Below, piece after piece: positions 54,607 to 63,155 of a DNA stretch of 64,000 bases; position 1 is the first letter of the stretch, and each line of letters starts with the position of its first letter. The DNA is from Roseitranquillus sediminis (GTDB lineage: Bacteria; Pseudomonadota; Alphaproteobacteria; Rhodobacterales; Rhodobacteraceae), in NCBI RefSeq assembly GCF_016918935.1, contig NZ_JAFFOB010000018.1:197915-261914 (forward strand), written 5' to 3'. Both the position numbers and the translations under genes were made by a program. The notes beneath the pieces were generated by a model that did no database searches, was not told where the DNA came from, and was given only the letters and a program-made list of their open reading frames with translations.

Positions 54607-55308
54607 TCAATCCGGTTGGGGACCGAGACCGAGCCCTCGGGCGGCAACTCCCTCGATCTGGCGGCGGCGAGCGATGTAGAGCTCGGCCGCCGGCATGATG
54701 TGGGCGACGCAGAGCTCGGCCAGCCGCTGCCGGTCGGAGGACTGGAGCAGCTCGAAGAGCTCATCATGCTCCCGGCGGGTGCGCGCCACGAAATCCGGTT
54801 CGGTCGAAGCCGAAAAGCGCACGAGGTTCGCGCGCTTCGCGAACTGATGGATGCCCATCGCGAGAAAGCGGTTGCCGCACAGCGCGTAGATCTTCTCGTG
54901 GTACGTCTTGTTGTTCGAGACGATGCCCAGCAGGTCTCCGGCCTCGGCCGCCTCGGTCCAGGCGGCAAGCACCGCGCCGATCTCGGCCAGCGCATCGTCC
55001 GGCACCTTGGCGGGAATACGCAGGGCAGCCTCGCGCTCGAGGAAGGCGCGCATGTCGTAGAGCTCCCGCACCTCGGCCGAGCTGTACTCGGCCACCACCA
55101 CGCCGCGCCCGGCCGAACGGACGACGAGGCCGTCGCTCTCCAGGTCGGCCAGTACCCGGCGCACGACATGGCGGCTGATGGAGAAGCGCTCGACGAGCTG
55201 TTCCTCGACCAGCCGCTCTCGCGGATAGATGCGGCCCACGACAATGTCGATCTCCAGCGCCTGGCGCACCGCACGGGTCGCATCGTCAGAGCGTGGCGTC
55301 GCACCCAT
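54607..55308 (-). CDS. GntR-family regulator (FadR/FCD subfamily), module 2
   Basis: A 233-residue regulator. The winged helix (about 10-75) has RLVEEQLVERFSISRHVVRR and GLVVRSAGRGVVVAEYS. The FCD domain (about 85-215) shows YHEKIYALCGNRFL and RREHDELFELLQSS with metal-ligand histidines. It begins 3 bases after the tctA stop, mirroring module 1. It probably binds the palindrome at 58457-58471 between tctC and the oxidase operon. Confidence 0.9.
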   Translation of the reverse strand: MGATPRSDDATRAVRQALEIDIVVGRIYPRERLVEEQLVERFSISRHVVRRVLADLESDGLVVRSAGRGVVVAEYSSAEVRELYDMRAFLEREAALRIPAKVPDDALAEIGAVLAAWTEAAEAGDLLGIVSNNKTYHEKIYALCGNRFLAMGIHQFAKRANLVRFSASTEPDFVARTRREHDELFELLQSSDRQRLAELCVAHIMPAAELYIARRRQIEGVAARGLGLGPQPD

Positions 55309-55311
55309 CGC

Positions 55312-56829
55312 TCACTCCGGGCCTTCCGGCCGCGTGTCCTCCACGCGCCGCACGCGGATGTCGCGCCAGAACGAGAAGGCGACGGTAGCCACTGTCAGGA
55401 CCATGAGGATTATCGTGATCCAGCGCTGCATGAAGAAGCCCATCACGCTGAGATCCGCCGCTCCGGCAAGCGTCTGCACGCGGTCGAGATTGCTCTCCGC
55501 CAGCGGCCCGAGGATCAGCCCGAGGATGATCGGAGCGAGCGGGAAGTCGGCGCGCCGCAGGATGTAGCCGAAGATCCCCATCGCGAACATGATCCAGATG
55601 TCGAAGGGGATCGAGCGGAACGAGTAGGCGCCGACCACGGCGAGCGCGGCGACGACCGGCGCGACCACACCCTGCGGGACCAGGACGATCTTGGCGATGT
55701 AGCGCAGTGCGCCGAAGGCGATCAGCGCGAACATCGCGTTGGCGATGAAGAGCGAGAAGATGAACGGGTAGAGGACGTCGGGCGCCTGCTGGAAGAGCGT
55801 CGGCCCCGGAATGAGGCCGTGGATCAGAAGCCCTCCAAGGAGCGCCGCCGTAACCGCGTTGCCGGGGATGCCGAGCGTCAGCATCGGGATCAGGCTGCCG
55901 CCCACGACGCCGTTGTTCGCGGCTTCGGCCCCGACGATCGCCTCTTCCGAGCCGTGGCCGAACCTTTTTGGCTCACGCGCGTAGCGATGCGCCTCGGACC
56001 GGCCGATGAAGGACGCGATGTCGGCGCCGGCACCCGGGATGAGTCCGACGAAGACCCCGATCAGCGAGGAGCGGGCCAAGTGCTTCTTGAGCCGCCACAG
56101 GAGCGCCCCTCCGGGCCAGAGCCGGCCGACGGTTGGAATCTCGACCTGCTTCTCCATGCCCCGCCCCTCGGCCAGTGCCAGGACCTGGCTGATGGAGAAG
56201 AGGCCGACGAGGGCGGATACCACGGGCACGCCTTCGTAGAGAGCGAGCTCGCCAAAGGTATACCGCACCTCGCCGGTCAGCGGATGCGCTCCGATGGTGC
56301 CGATGGCCAGTCCGACGATGGCCGCCAAGAGACCCTTGAGCGGCGAGCCCGTGCCGATCGCGCCCACAGTCGACATCGCGAATAGGACGATCCAGAAGAA
56401 CTCGGCGGAGCGAATTTCGAGGGCCCACGCCGAAACGAGGGGCGCAGCGAAGAGCAGCACCAGTGCCGAGACCTGCCCGCCGATCATCGAGGCGATGGTT
56501 GCAAGCCCCAGCGCCAGCCCACCGCGACCCTGCTTTGTCATCTCGTAGCCGTCGATCATCGTCGCGACCGCCGCCGGCGTGCCCGGGACGTTCAGAAGGA
56601 TCGCGGAGATCGAGCCGCCATAGATCGCGCCACAGTAGACGGCGCCGAGGAAGATGAGCGCCGGAACAGGGTCGAACCCGAACGTCAGCGGAACCAGGAG
56701 CGCAATCCCGAGCGTGGCGGAGACGCCGGGCAGCGAACCGAAGACGATGCCGAGGACCGCACCGGCCATGGCATAGAGCAGGTTCGCCGGCTCGAGCGCG
56801 ATCAGGAGGCCGTCGATGAGACTGGTCAT
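55312..56829 (-). CDS. tctA: Tripartite tricarboxylate transporter permease TctA, module 2
   Basis: A 505-residue large TTT permease with the same landmarks as the module 1 copy: FGSLPGVSATLGIALLVPLT, YGGSISAILLNVPGTPAAVA, GLIPGAGADIASFIGRSEAH and IPMLTLGIPGNAVTAALLGG. The two TctA proteins are clearly diverged, so the duplication is old or the modules were acquired separately. Start is ATG 56829; TTG 56835 is two codons upstream. It follows tctB by 9 bases. Confidence 0.95.
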   Translation of the reverse strand: MTSLIDGLLIALEPANLLYAMAGAVLGIVFGSLPGVSATLGIALLVPLTFGFDPVPALIFLGAVYCGAIYGGSISAILLNVPGTPAAVATMIDGYEMTKQGRGGLALGLATIASMIGGQVSALVLLFAAPLVSAWALEIRSAEFFWIVLFAMSTVGAIGTGSPLKGLLAAIVGLAIGTIGAHPLTGEVRYTFGELALYEGVPVVSALVGLFSISQVLALAEGRGMEKQVEIPTVGRLWPGGALLWRLKKHLARSSLIGVFVGLIPGAGADIASFIGRSEAHRYAREPKRFGHGSEEAIVGAEAANNGVVGGSLIPMLTLGIPGNAVTAALLGGLLIHGLIPGPTLFQQAPDVLYPFIFSLFIANAMFALIAFGALRYIAKIVLVPQGVVAPVVAALAVVGAYSFRSIPFDIWIMFAMGIFGYILRRADFPLAPIILGLILGPLAESNLDRVQTLAGAADLSVMGFFMQRWITIILMVLTVATVAFSFWRDIRVRRVEDTRPEGPE

Positions 56830-56838
56830 CTGCAATAC

Positions 56839-57297
56839 TCAGAACAGGAGGGTGTTCGAGATCGAGATCCCGAGAACGTAGCCGAAGAACATCCACAGCA
56901 CCGCCGCCACGGCGACGCTCGTCGCGATGGCGAGCCAGACGGGGCGGATGCCAAGATAGAGCATGTGGCCGAAGAGGTAGATGGCGGTCGACGCATAGAG
57001 GCCGACGCTCGTCACCGCGAGGATGTAGACGACGAGGATCGCCACGTTGATCGCGATCCTGACCTTGCCGCTCATCTCCGTGGCAGCGGGGGTCTCGGCG
57101 GTCTCGTCGACAGGGCCGAGGAATTGCGCGCCGAGAACGAGCAAGGCCCCTACGCTCATCATGATCATGATGACACCCGGCCAGGTTCCGGCATCGCCGC
57201 GGAAGTTCTGCGACATCATCCAGCCCGCGATTCCAAGCACCAAAAGCACGACCAGAACGATCGTCTCGAGCGGATTCCTTCTGAAGCGCGCCAGCAT
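56839..57297 (-). CDS. tctB: Tripartite tricarboxylate transporter small subunit TctB, module 2
   Basis: A 152-residue four-helix protein, starting LARFRRNPLETIVLVVLLVL with helix 1 at about 11-28. Further helices are at about 38-55, 83-105 and 125-148. The WPGVIMIMMSVGALLVLGA stretch corresponds to the TctB family core. It is identified mainly by position between tctC and tctA. The ATG 57297 lies behind GGGAGGAAGA. Confidence 0.85.
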   Translation of the reverse strand: MLARFRRNPLETIVLVVLLVLGIAGWMMSQNFRGDAGTWPGVIMIMMSVGALLVLGAQFLGPVDETAETPAATEMSGKVRIAINVAILVVYILAVTSVGLYASTAIYLFGHMLYLGIRPVWLAIATSVAVAAVLWMFFGYVLGISISNTLLF

Positions 57298-57318
57298 CGC
57301 TTCTTCCTCCCTGGAGTG

Positions 57319-57350
57319 CGCGGGCCGGCGCAGGGGGGGGCCGGCCCGCG
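57319..57350 (-). other. GC-rich hairpin between tctC and tctB, module 2
   Basis: A perfect 10-bp stem, CGCGGGCCGG (57319-57328) and CCGGCCCGCG (57341-57350), encloses a 12-base loop that includes a run of eight G on the plus strand. It lies 9 bases after the tctC stop in a 62-base gap, matching the module 1 arrangement. No U-run follows. Confidence 0.6.
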
Positions 57351-57359
57351 ACTATTTCG

Positions 57360-58367
57360 TCAGTTGTCGAGGTAGCCGCCATCGCGGAACAGCGGGATGA
57401 GCTCCTCCGCCAGCTGGTCGACTGACTGCATCTCGGCGCCGAATTCCTCGCCGATCAGCGGCTCCACCGTCGTGATGTTTGCCTCCCGCATCTCGGCCAC
57501 GACCTCTTCGTCAGCGTACGCGTTGGCCAGCGCCTCGCGGTAGACGGCGAGAATGTCACCGGGTGTACCGGCCGGCGCCGCGAAGCCCCGCGTCGAACCG
57601 CCCGGAATCGGCCCGACTCCCATCGCCTCTTCGATCGTCGGCACGTCGGGAATGAAGTCGTAGCGTTCCGCGCGGAGCACGAAGGCATCCTTCGCGCCCT
57701 GTTCGTTGGTCAGGTAATCGAAGGTGTTGCCGATGGCGATGTCGACCTCACCCGACAGGAAGGCGCGCATCGCCGGCGCGGTGCCGGAGAAGGGAATGAA
57801 GGCGAATTCCGCATCGGTCGCGCGCTGCAGCTGGTACATCGCCACATGGTCGTCAGAAAGCGGACCGTCTGCGCCGACCGTGACGGAGCCCGGATCTTCC
57901 TTGGCCGCCGCGATCGCCTCGTCGAGCGTCTCGTATTCCGAGCTGTTCGCGAGCATGACGACGTTCGGATCGATGACGTTGACGCCGATCGGTGCGAAGC
58001 TTTCGATCCACGGCGAGTAGGCCGCGTCCCGCGCCTTGCCCACGATCGGGACCGCCGGCAGGTTGATGATTCCGATGGTGGATCCGTCTGGCTCGGCGTT
58101 GGCGAGATTGGTCCAGCCGATCTCGCCGCCCGCGCCAGGCATGTTCGCAATCACGGTGGAGACGGACTGCCCGGTCAGCTCCTCGAGCTCGGCCTCCCAG
58201 GCGGGGATCGTTACGCGCGCAAGCGTGTCCGACGAACCGCCGGCGCTGTAGGCCACGATCACGCGAATCGTTCCCGGAAGTTCGACGTTCGCATGGTCCT
58301 GTGCCTGCGCAAAGGTTGCCGACAGCGCAATGGTCGCGACGGCGGTCATCGTTGACTTCAAGGGCAT
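57360..58367 (-). CDS. tctC: TTT substrate-binding protein TctC (Bug family), module 2
   Basis: A 335-residue periplasmic receptor. The signal peptide (KSTMTAVATIALSATFAQAQ) is followed by NVELPGTIRVIVAYSAGGSS, then VSTVIANMPGAGGEIGWTNL, the Bug-family first-lobe pattern. The second lobe has VTVGADGPLSDDHVAMYQLQ. It is divergent from the alpha-hydroxy-acid oxidase operon with about 185 bases between starts. Ligand is unknown; the neighbouring Otn-type enzymes suggest a four-carbon sugar acid. Confidence 0.93.
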   Translation of the reverse strand: MPLKSTMTAVATIALSATFAQAQDHANVELPGTIRVIVAYSAGGSSDTLARVTIPAWEAELEELTGQSVSTVIANMPGAGGEIGWTNLANAEPDGSTIGIINLPAVPIVGKARDAAYSPWIESFAPIGVNVIDPNVVMLANSSEYETLDEAIAAAKEDPGSVTVGADGPLSDDHVAMYQLQRATDAEFAFIPFSGTAPAMRAFLSGEVDIAIGNTFDYLTNEQGAKDAFVLRAERYDFIPDVPTIEEAMGVGPIPGGSTRGFAAPAGTPGDILAVYREALANAYADEEVVAEMREANITTVEPLIGEEFGAEMQSVDQLAEELIPLFRDGGYLDN

Positions 58368-58456
58368 ATGGGTCTCCTCCCCCAGTTTCTTTTCCGACCT
58401 CGTGACACTCCGACGCCCGAGGCTCGTATCACGGCTACATGCAGGCCGATAATTTT

Positions 58457-58471
58457 GTCAACAATATTGAC
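58457..58471. promoter_or_regulatory. Candidate GntR operator, module 2
   Basis: GTCAA-CAATA-TTGAC is a perfect inverted repeat in an AT-rich patch between the divergent tctC and oxidase genes. Its form, GTCAA...TTGAC, is the type bound by FadR/FCD-class GntR regulators. It is 89 bases before tctC and 81 bases before the oxidase start, so one site could control both operons. Confidence 0.45.
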
Positions 58472-58552
58472 GACGGCCATCCGCCTGTGGTTTCCACGGC
58501 CGCGACGATCTTGTCTCCCCCGGTTTTCCGGGGGAGCGGCATTGAAGGAGGC

Positions 58553-59839
58553 ATGGCTGACGTGTCGACGATGGGGGAAAGCCTTACCGGACAGCAGCCG
58601 GCGGAGCGCGGCGCGAACGCGCCCTCGGGGCACGGCGGCGCTGCAACGCGCCGAGGGTTGCGGCGCCATCGCGACCTGCTCGCGCTCGACGACTTCGAGC
58701 GTCATGCGCGCCGGCGGCTGCCAAGGATGATCCACCAGTACGTCGCCGGCGCAGTCGAAACCGGCAGCTCGATGCAGGCCAGCCGAACCGCTCTCGACAA
58801 CCTGCAGCTTCTCCCGCGAATGTTCCGCGACGTGTCGGACCGGAACCAGTCGGTCGAACTGTTCGGCAAGCGCTGGAACGCTCCCTTCGGCATCGGCCCG
58901 ATCGGCGGCGCGGCTTTCGTCGCCTACCGCGGTGACGCGGAGCTGGCGCGGGCGGCGGCCTCTGAGAGGGTGCCTATGATCCTGTCCGCCTCGTCTCTGA
59001 TCCGGCTTGAGGACATCCATGCCATCAACCCGGACGCCTGGTTCCAGGCCTATCTAGCCGGGGACCAGCCGCGCATCGACAAGCTGACCGATCGTGTCGC
59101 CGACGCCGGCTTCGAGACCCTCGTCGTGACCGGTGATACGCCGATGCTGGGCAACCGGGAACACAACGAGCGGTCGGGCTTCTCGATGCCGATCAAGATA
59201 ACGCCGAAGGTGGTCTGGCAGTGCGCAATTGCGCCGCGCTGGACACTCGGTGTGGTCGCGCGCACCTTCGCTCTGCATGGCGCCCCTTATTTTGAGAACA
59301 CCGACGCTGAGCGTGGACCTCCGATGATGTCGAAGCTCAAGCGCAACACCGCTCGGCGGGACGAGCTGGCTTGGAAGCATGTGGAGGCGATCCGCAAGCG
59401 GTGGAAGGGCAACCTGGTCATCAAGGGCATCATTGCGCCCGAGGACGCGCGGATCGCCCGCGAGTGCGGCGCCGATGGCGTCCTGATGTCGAACCACGGC
59501 GGGCGGCAGCTCGACGCGGCCGTCTCGCCGTTCGAGCTGCTCGCGGAGACTATCGCGCTCAAGGGTGACATGAAGGTCATGATAGACAGCGGGTTCCGCC
59601 GCGGCACCGACGTGCTGAAGGCCTACGCGCTCGGCGCCGATTTCGTCTTCCTCGGCCGACCGTTCATCTACGCCGCCGTCATCGGCGGCGCGGAGACGGT
59701 GCGTCACGCAGTTCGCGTGCTGCAGTCCGAGATCGACCGCGACCTCGCGCTGGTGGGCGTCCGGCGCCTCACCGATCTTTCGCCAGATTACCTGCGGCGG
59801 GTCGCAGCCTGCGCCGCACCAGTTTCCACAGGAGCCTGA
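58553..59839 (+). CDS. FMN-dependent alpha-hydroxy-acid oxidizing protein, module 2
   Basis: A 428-residue relative of the module 1 oxidase with an extra N-terminal tail of about 40 polar residues. Landmarks are MIHQYVAGAVETGSSM, GIGPIGGAAFVAYRGD, WFQAYLAGDQ, LVVTGDTPMLGNREHNERSG, LVIKGIIAPEDARI (FMN Lys), SNHGGRQLDAAVSP with catalytic H315, and IDSGFRRGTDVLKA. GAAGGAGG abuts ATG 58553 rather closely, so GTG 58562 or ATG 58571 could be the real start. As first gene of the Otn-type operon it is the best candidate for oxidising the imported acid at C2. Confidence 0.93.
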   Translation: MADVSTMGESLTGQQPAERGANAPSGHGGAATRRGLRRHRDLLALDDFERHARRRLPRMIHQYVAGAVETGSSMQASRTALDNLQLLPRMFRDVSDRNQSVELFGKRWNAPFGIGPIGGAAFVAYRGDAELARAAASERVPMILSASSLIRLEDIHAINPDAWFQAYLAGDQPRIDKLTDRVADAGFETLVVTGDTPMLGNREHNERSGFSMPIKITPKVVWQCAIAPRWTLGVVARTFALHGAPYFENTDAERGPPMMSKLKRNTARRDELAWKHVEAIRKRWKGNLVIKGIIAPEDARIARECGADGVLMSNHGGRQLDAAVSPFELLAETIALKGDMKVMIDSGFRRGTDVLKAYALGADFVFLGRPFIYAAVIGGAETVRHAVRVLQSEIDRDLALVGVRRLTDLSPDYLRRVAACAAPVSTGA

Positions 59840-59843
59840 ACCT

Positions 59844-60557
59844 ATGCCTCTGAAAGTGCTGAGCTCGCTCGCGGTCGAGCGCGCCCTGACGCTTCACCTT
59901 CTCCCCTCGTTCGAGGCGGCCGAGGGAAGCGCGCCCGACGTGGAGTGGAATCCGACCAAGGTGATGATGGACCGGATCCGCGGCGGAGCGCGGGGCGACG
60001 TCACGATCCTGATCGACGACTCGATGGCCGAGCTTGCCAACGAGGGCATCGTCGATAGCGCGACGATCACGCCGATTGCCACCGCGCGGATGGGGTTCGC
60101 CGTCGCGCCCGGGGCGCCGAAACCGGACCTTTCGAATGCCGACGCGGTGCGCGAGACGCTCCTCGCCGCACGCTCGGTCGCCTTCTCGCAAGCCGGCGCT
60201 TCCGGTCAGTTCTTCGTGGGCCTTCTGGAACGGCTGGGGATCGCCGACGAAGTGACCGCCAAGGCGTCGATCATCCCCGAGGGCTTCACCGCGCGCGAGA
60301 TCGTGGCGGGACGTGCCGACCTGGCCATCCAGCAGATTAGTGAACTGATGACGGTGGACGGGGTCGACATCGCCGGCCCGCTCCCGCCGGAGCTGCAGAA
60401 GGACACCGACTTTTCCGTCGCGCTCTTCGCCGAGGCAAGCGATCCCGCCGCCGGCCGCCGCTTCCTGGACCACCTGACCACACCGGAGGCGGCGGAAGCC
60501 TATCGCAAGGGCGGGCTGGTTTCGCGACTCGCCGAGGAAGGAAACGCGAAAGCATGA
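59844..60557 (+). CDS. ModA-like substrate-binding domain protein without signal peptide
   Basis: A 237-residue protein with the type II periplasmic-binding fold of the ModA/SBP_bac_11 group: PLKVLSSLAVERALTLHLLP, FEAAEGSAPDVEWNPTKVMM, VAFSQAGASGQFFVGLLERL and ISELMTVDGVDIAGPLP (Gln/Glu hinge region). There is no signal peptide or lipobox, so it should stay in the cytoplasm, which is unusual for this fold. It starts 4 bases after the oxidase stop and overlaps the next gene by ATGA. It may sense or catalyse rather than transport. Confidence 0.82.
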   Translation: MPLKVLSSLAVERALTLHLLPSFEAAEGSAPDVEWNPTKVMMDRIRGGARGDVTILIDDSMAELANEGIVDSATITPIATARMGFAVAPGAPKPDLSNADAVRETLLAARSVAFSQAGASGQFFVGLLERLGIADEVTAKASIIPEGFTAREIVAGRADLAIQQISELMTVDGVDIAGPLPPELQKDTDFSVALFAEASDPAAGRRFLDHLTTPEAAEAYRKGGLVSRLAEEGNAKA

Positions 60558-61240
60558 GGCCAGCGCCAACCATCGTTCTCTTCCACGCCACCCCCGTCGC
60601 CATGCAGCCGGTGACCGATGCCATGAAGGCGCTCTGGCCCCAGGCACGCGCGATGAACCTGCTCGACGACGGGCTCACGCTGGACCGGGCCGACGAGGGC
60701 GACGATCTGAGCGAAGCGCTGATCGAGCGCTTCGTGGACCTCGGCCGCTACGCGCATCGGCGCGGCGCCGACGGCATCCTCATCACCTGCTCCGCCTTCG
60801 GTCCCGCCATCGACCGGATGCAGGCGGAACTCCCGATCCCGGTGACGCGCCCGAACGAGGCGATGTTCCGCGCCGCCATCGCACAGGGCCGCAAGATCGG
60901 CATGCTCGCGACCTTCGCTCCCGCGGTCCGGACGATGGAAGACGAGTGGGCGACCTTCAAGGCCGAGACGGGCGCCGAGGCGGAACTCGAGACGGTCGTC
61001 GTGGAGCGGGCAATCGACCTCTTGAGGGCCGGCGACGCCGAGACGCACAACCGGCTAGTGGCCGAAAAGGCTACGGACCTCGTGGACAGGGACGCGATCA
61101 TGCTGGCGCATTTCTCGACCTCGCGCGCGGCCGACGCGGTTCGCGCCGTCGTCGACGTCCCGGTGCTGACGGCACCGGAGGCGGCGGTCGAGCGGATGCG
61201 CGAGCTGCTCGAGGCGCCCCGAAGCGAGCGGTCCGCGTGA
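60554..61240 (+). CDS. Asp/Glu racemase superfamily protein
   Basis: A 228-residue protein with the Asp/Glu/hydantoin racemase fold: TIVLFHATPVAMQPVTDAMK, GADGILITCSAFGPAID with C79 at the first catalytic position, and GRKIGMLATFAPAVRTMEDE. The second catalytic cysteine normally found near residue 185 is replaced (MLAHFSTSRAADA), so classical two-base racemisation is unlikely. A decarboxylase, isomerase or lyase role like that of arylmalonate decarboxylase or maleate isomerase relatives is possible. It is coupled by overlap to both neighbours. Confidence 0.82.
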   Translation: MRPAPTIVLFHATPVAMQPVTDAMKALWPQARAMNLLDDGLTLDRADEGDDLSEALIERFVDLGRYAHRRGADGILITCSAFGPAIDRMQAELPIPVTRPNEAMFRAAIAQGRKIGMLATFAPAVRTMEDEWATFKAETGAEAELETVVVERAIDLLRAGDAETHNRLVAEKATDLVDRDAIMLAHFSTSRAADAVRAVVDVPVLTAPEAAVERMRELLEAPRSERSA

Positions 61241-62517
61241 TGCTGATCGGCGTCATCGCAGACGACTTCACCGGGGCGAGCGACATCGCCAACACGCTGA
61301 CGCGGGGCCTGCCTGGTCAGGGCGGCCTGCGGACCTCGCAATTCATCGGCATCCCGAGCGGACCGGCGCCCCAGGACGTCGAGGCGGGGGTGATCTCGCT
61401 CAAGTCCCGCTCCATCCCCGTGGCGGAGGCCGTCTCGCTCTCGCTCGAGGCGCTGGACTGGCTGCTGTCGCAGGGCGCCGAGCAGATCGTGTTCAAGTAC
61501 TGCTCCACCTTCGACTCCACGCCCGAAGGCAACATCGGCCCCGTGGCCGAAGCACTCGCGGACCGGCTGGGCGTGCGGGGCGTGATCGTCTGCCCCGCCT
61601 TTCCGGCCACTGGGCGCAGCATCCATCAGGGACATCTCTTCGTCGGCGACAGGCTCTTGAGCGAGAGCGGGATGGAGGATCATCCGCTGACCCCGATGAC
61701 GGACCCCGACATCCGCCGCTGGCTCGGTCGCCAGTGCGCGACGCCTGTCGGGCTCGTGGCGGCGCCGGTGGTGCGGAAGGGCAGCGAAGCAATCGCCGCC
61801 GCGCTCGCCGAGGCGGCGGAGCGGGTCGAGACGCTGGTCGTCGCCGACGCCGCGACCGACGACGATCTCGTGACGCTGGGCCGCGCCGCCCGCGGCGCGC
61901 GGCTGATCACCGGCGGCTCGGGCATCGCGCTGGGTCTGCCGGCGAGCTTCATCGAGGTCGGGCGTGCAACCGGCGGCGCACCGGAACTGCCGACCGTCGC
62001 CGGCCGTGCGGTGATCCTGTCGGGCTCCTGCTCACGCGCGACCCGGGCGCAGATCGAGACGCATCTCGCCACCGGCGCGCCGGCGCTGGAAGTTTCGGTC
62101 GACGATGCAGTGGCGGGCGACATCACCGCAGAAGACGTGGTGGACTTCGCGCTCGGCCACGCCGACGCCCTGCCGCTCGTTTATTCCTCCGCCTCGCCCG
62201 AAGTGGTGCGCGCCGCGCAGGAGCGGCACGGACGCGAGGTGGCATCGGACGCGCTGGAGAGGCTCTTTGCCGAAGCCGCGCGCCGCCTCGTCGAGGCCGG
62301 CTTCTCGCGGATCGTCGTCGCCGGGGGCGAAACCTCTGGTGCTGTGGCGCAGGCGATCGCGCCCAGCGCGCTGCGCATCGGCCCGGAGATCGATGCGGGC
62401 GTGCCGGTGCTCGTCTCGAACGACCCCGAAGTCGCGCTGGCGCTCAAGTCCGGCAACTTCGGCGGCCCCGACTTCTTCGCCCGCGCCGCAAGACGGCTTG
62501 CAGGAGATGCGTCGTGA
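61240..62517 (+). CDS. otnK: 3-oxo-tetronate kinase-like protein (OtnK, four-carbon acid sugar kinase)
   Basis: A 425-residue member of the DUF1537 kinase family. The N-terminal domain starts MLIGVIADDFTGASDIANTL, the substrate-binding signature, with FKYCSTFDSTPEGNIGPVAE near 84 and VCPAFPATGRSIHQGHLFVG near 110. The C-terminal nucleotide domain has IVVAGGETSGAVAQAI and LALKSGNFGGPDFF. OtnK phosphorylates 3-oxo-tetronate at O4. It starts with TGATG overlap after the racemase-like gene (GTG 61237 is an alternative) and is followed by an OtnC-like aldolase. Confidence 0.9.
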   Translation: MLIGVIADDFTGASDIANTLTRGLPGQGGLRTSQFIGIPSGPAPQDVEAGVISLKSRSIPVAEAVSLSLEALDWLLSQGAEQIVFKYCSTFDSTPEGNIGPVAEALADRLGVRGVIVCPAFPATGRSIHQGHLFVGDRLLSESGMEDHPLTPMTDPDIRRWLGRQCATPVGLVAAPVVRKGSEAIAAALAEAAERVETLVVADAATDDDLVTLGRAARGARLITGGSGIALGLPASFIEVGRATGGAPELPTVAGRAVILSGSCSRATRAQIETHLATGAPALEVSVDDAVAGDITAEDVVDFALGHADALPLVYSSASPEVVRAAQERHGREVASDALERLFAEAARRLVEAGFSRIVVAGGETSGAVAQAIAPSALRIGPEIDAGVPVLVSNDPEVALALKSGNFGGPDFFARAARRLAGDAS

Positions 62518-63155
62518 CAGGAGAACTGACGCGCCACCGAGACCGCATCGCCCGGATGGGACAGCTTCTCTACGGGCGCGGGCTTGCGCACGGGAGCGCG
62601 GGGAACATCTCGCTCCGCCTGGATGACGGTTCGCTCCTCGTGACGCCGACAAACACCTGCCTCGGGATGCTGGATCCTGCCCGTATCTCCCATGTCGCGC
62701 CGGACGGCACGCTGCTCTCCGGGGACAAACCGTCGAAGGAGACCTTCTTTCACCTCGCCATGTACGCCGAACGCGAGAGCGCCCGCTCGGTGGTGCATCT
62801 GCACTGCACCCATGCGGTCGGCGTCTCCTGCCTCGACCATGAGAACGAGGCGGACGTGCTGCCGCCGGTCACCGCCTATCACGTGATGAAGGTCGGCAAG
62901 CTGCCGCTGGTCCCCTACTTCCGCCCCGGCGACAAGGGGCTCGCGGAGGCGGTGCGCGCCGCGGCCCGCGGCCATCACGCCATGCTGCTGGCGAACCACG
63001 GTCCCGTCGTCGCCGGCAAGTCGCTGGAGGACGCGGTCTGGACCAGCGAGGAGCTGGAGGAGAGCGCGAAGCTCTTCTTCCTGCTCTCCGGCCAAAGGAC
63101 GCGCCTGCTGGACGCCGAGAAGATCGCAGAGCTGGAGAGGGTCTTCCCCTCGTGA
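62514..63155 (+). CDS. otnC: 3-oxo-tetronate 4-phosphate decarboxylase-like class II aldolase (OtnC)
   Basis: A 213-residue class II aldolase/adducin enzyme. Zn ligands are the two His of VVHLHCTHAVG near 98 and a third in LLANHGPVVAGKSLEDA near 160; the phosphate pocket has HGSAGNISLRL and TPTNTCLGML, and Glu is in KPSKETFFHLAMY. OtnC decarboxylates 3-oxo-tetronate 4-phosphate to DHAP. GTG 62514 overlaps the kinase stop (GTGA). Confidence 0.9.
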   Translation: MTGELTRHRDRIARMGQLLYGRGLAHGSAGNISLRLDDGSLLVTPTNTCLGMLDPARISHVAPDGTLLSGDKPSKETFFHLAMYAERESARSVVHLHCTHAVGVSCLDHENEADVLPPVTAYHVMKVGKLPLVPYFRPGDKGLAEAVRAAARGHHAMLLANHGPVVAGKSLEDAVWTSEELEESAKLFFLLSGQRTRLLDAEKIAELERVFPS

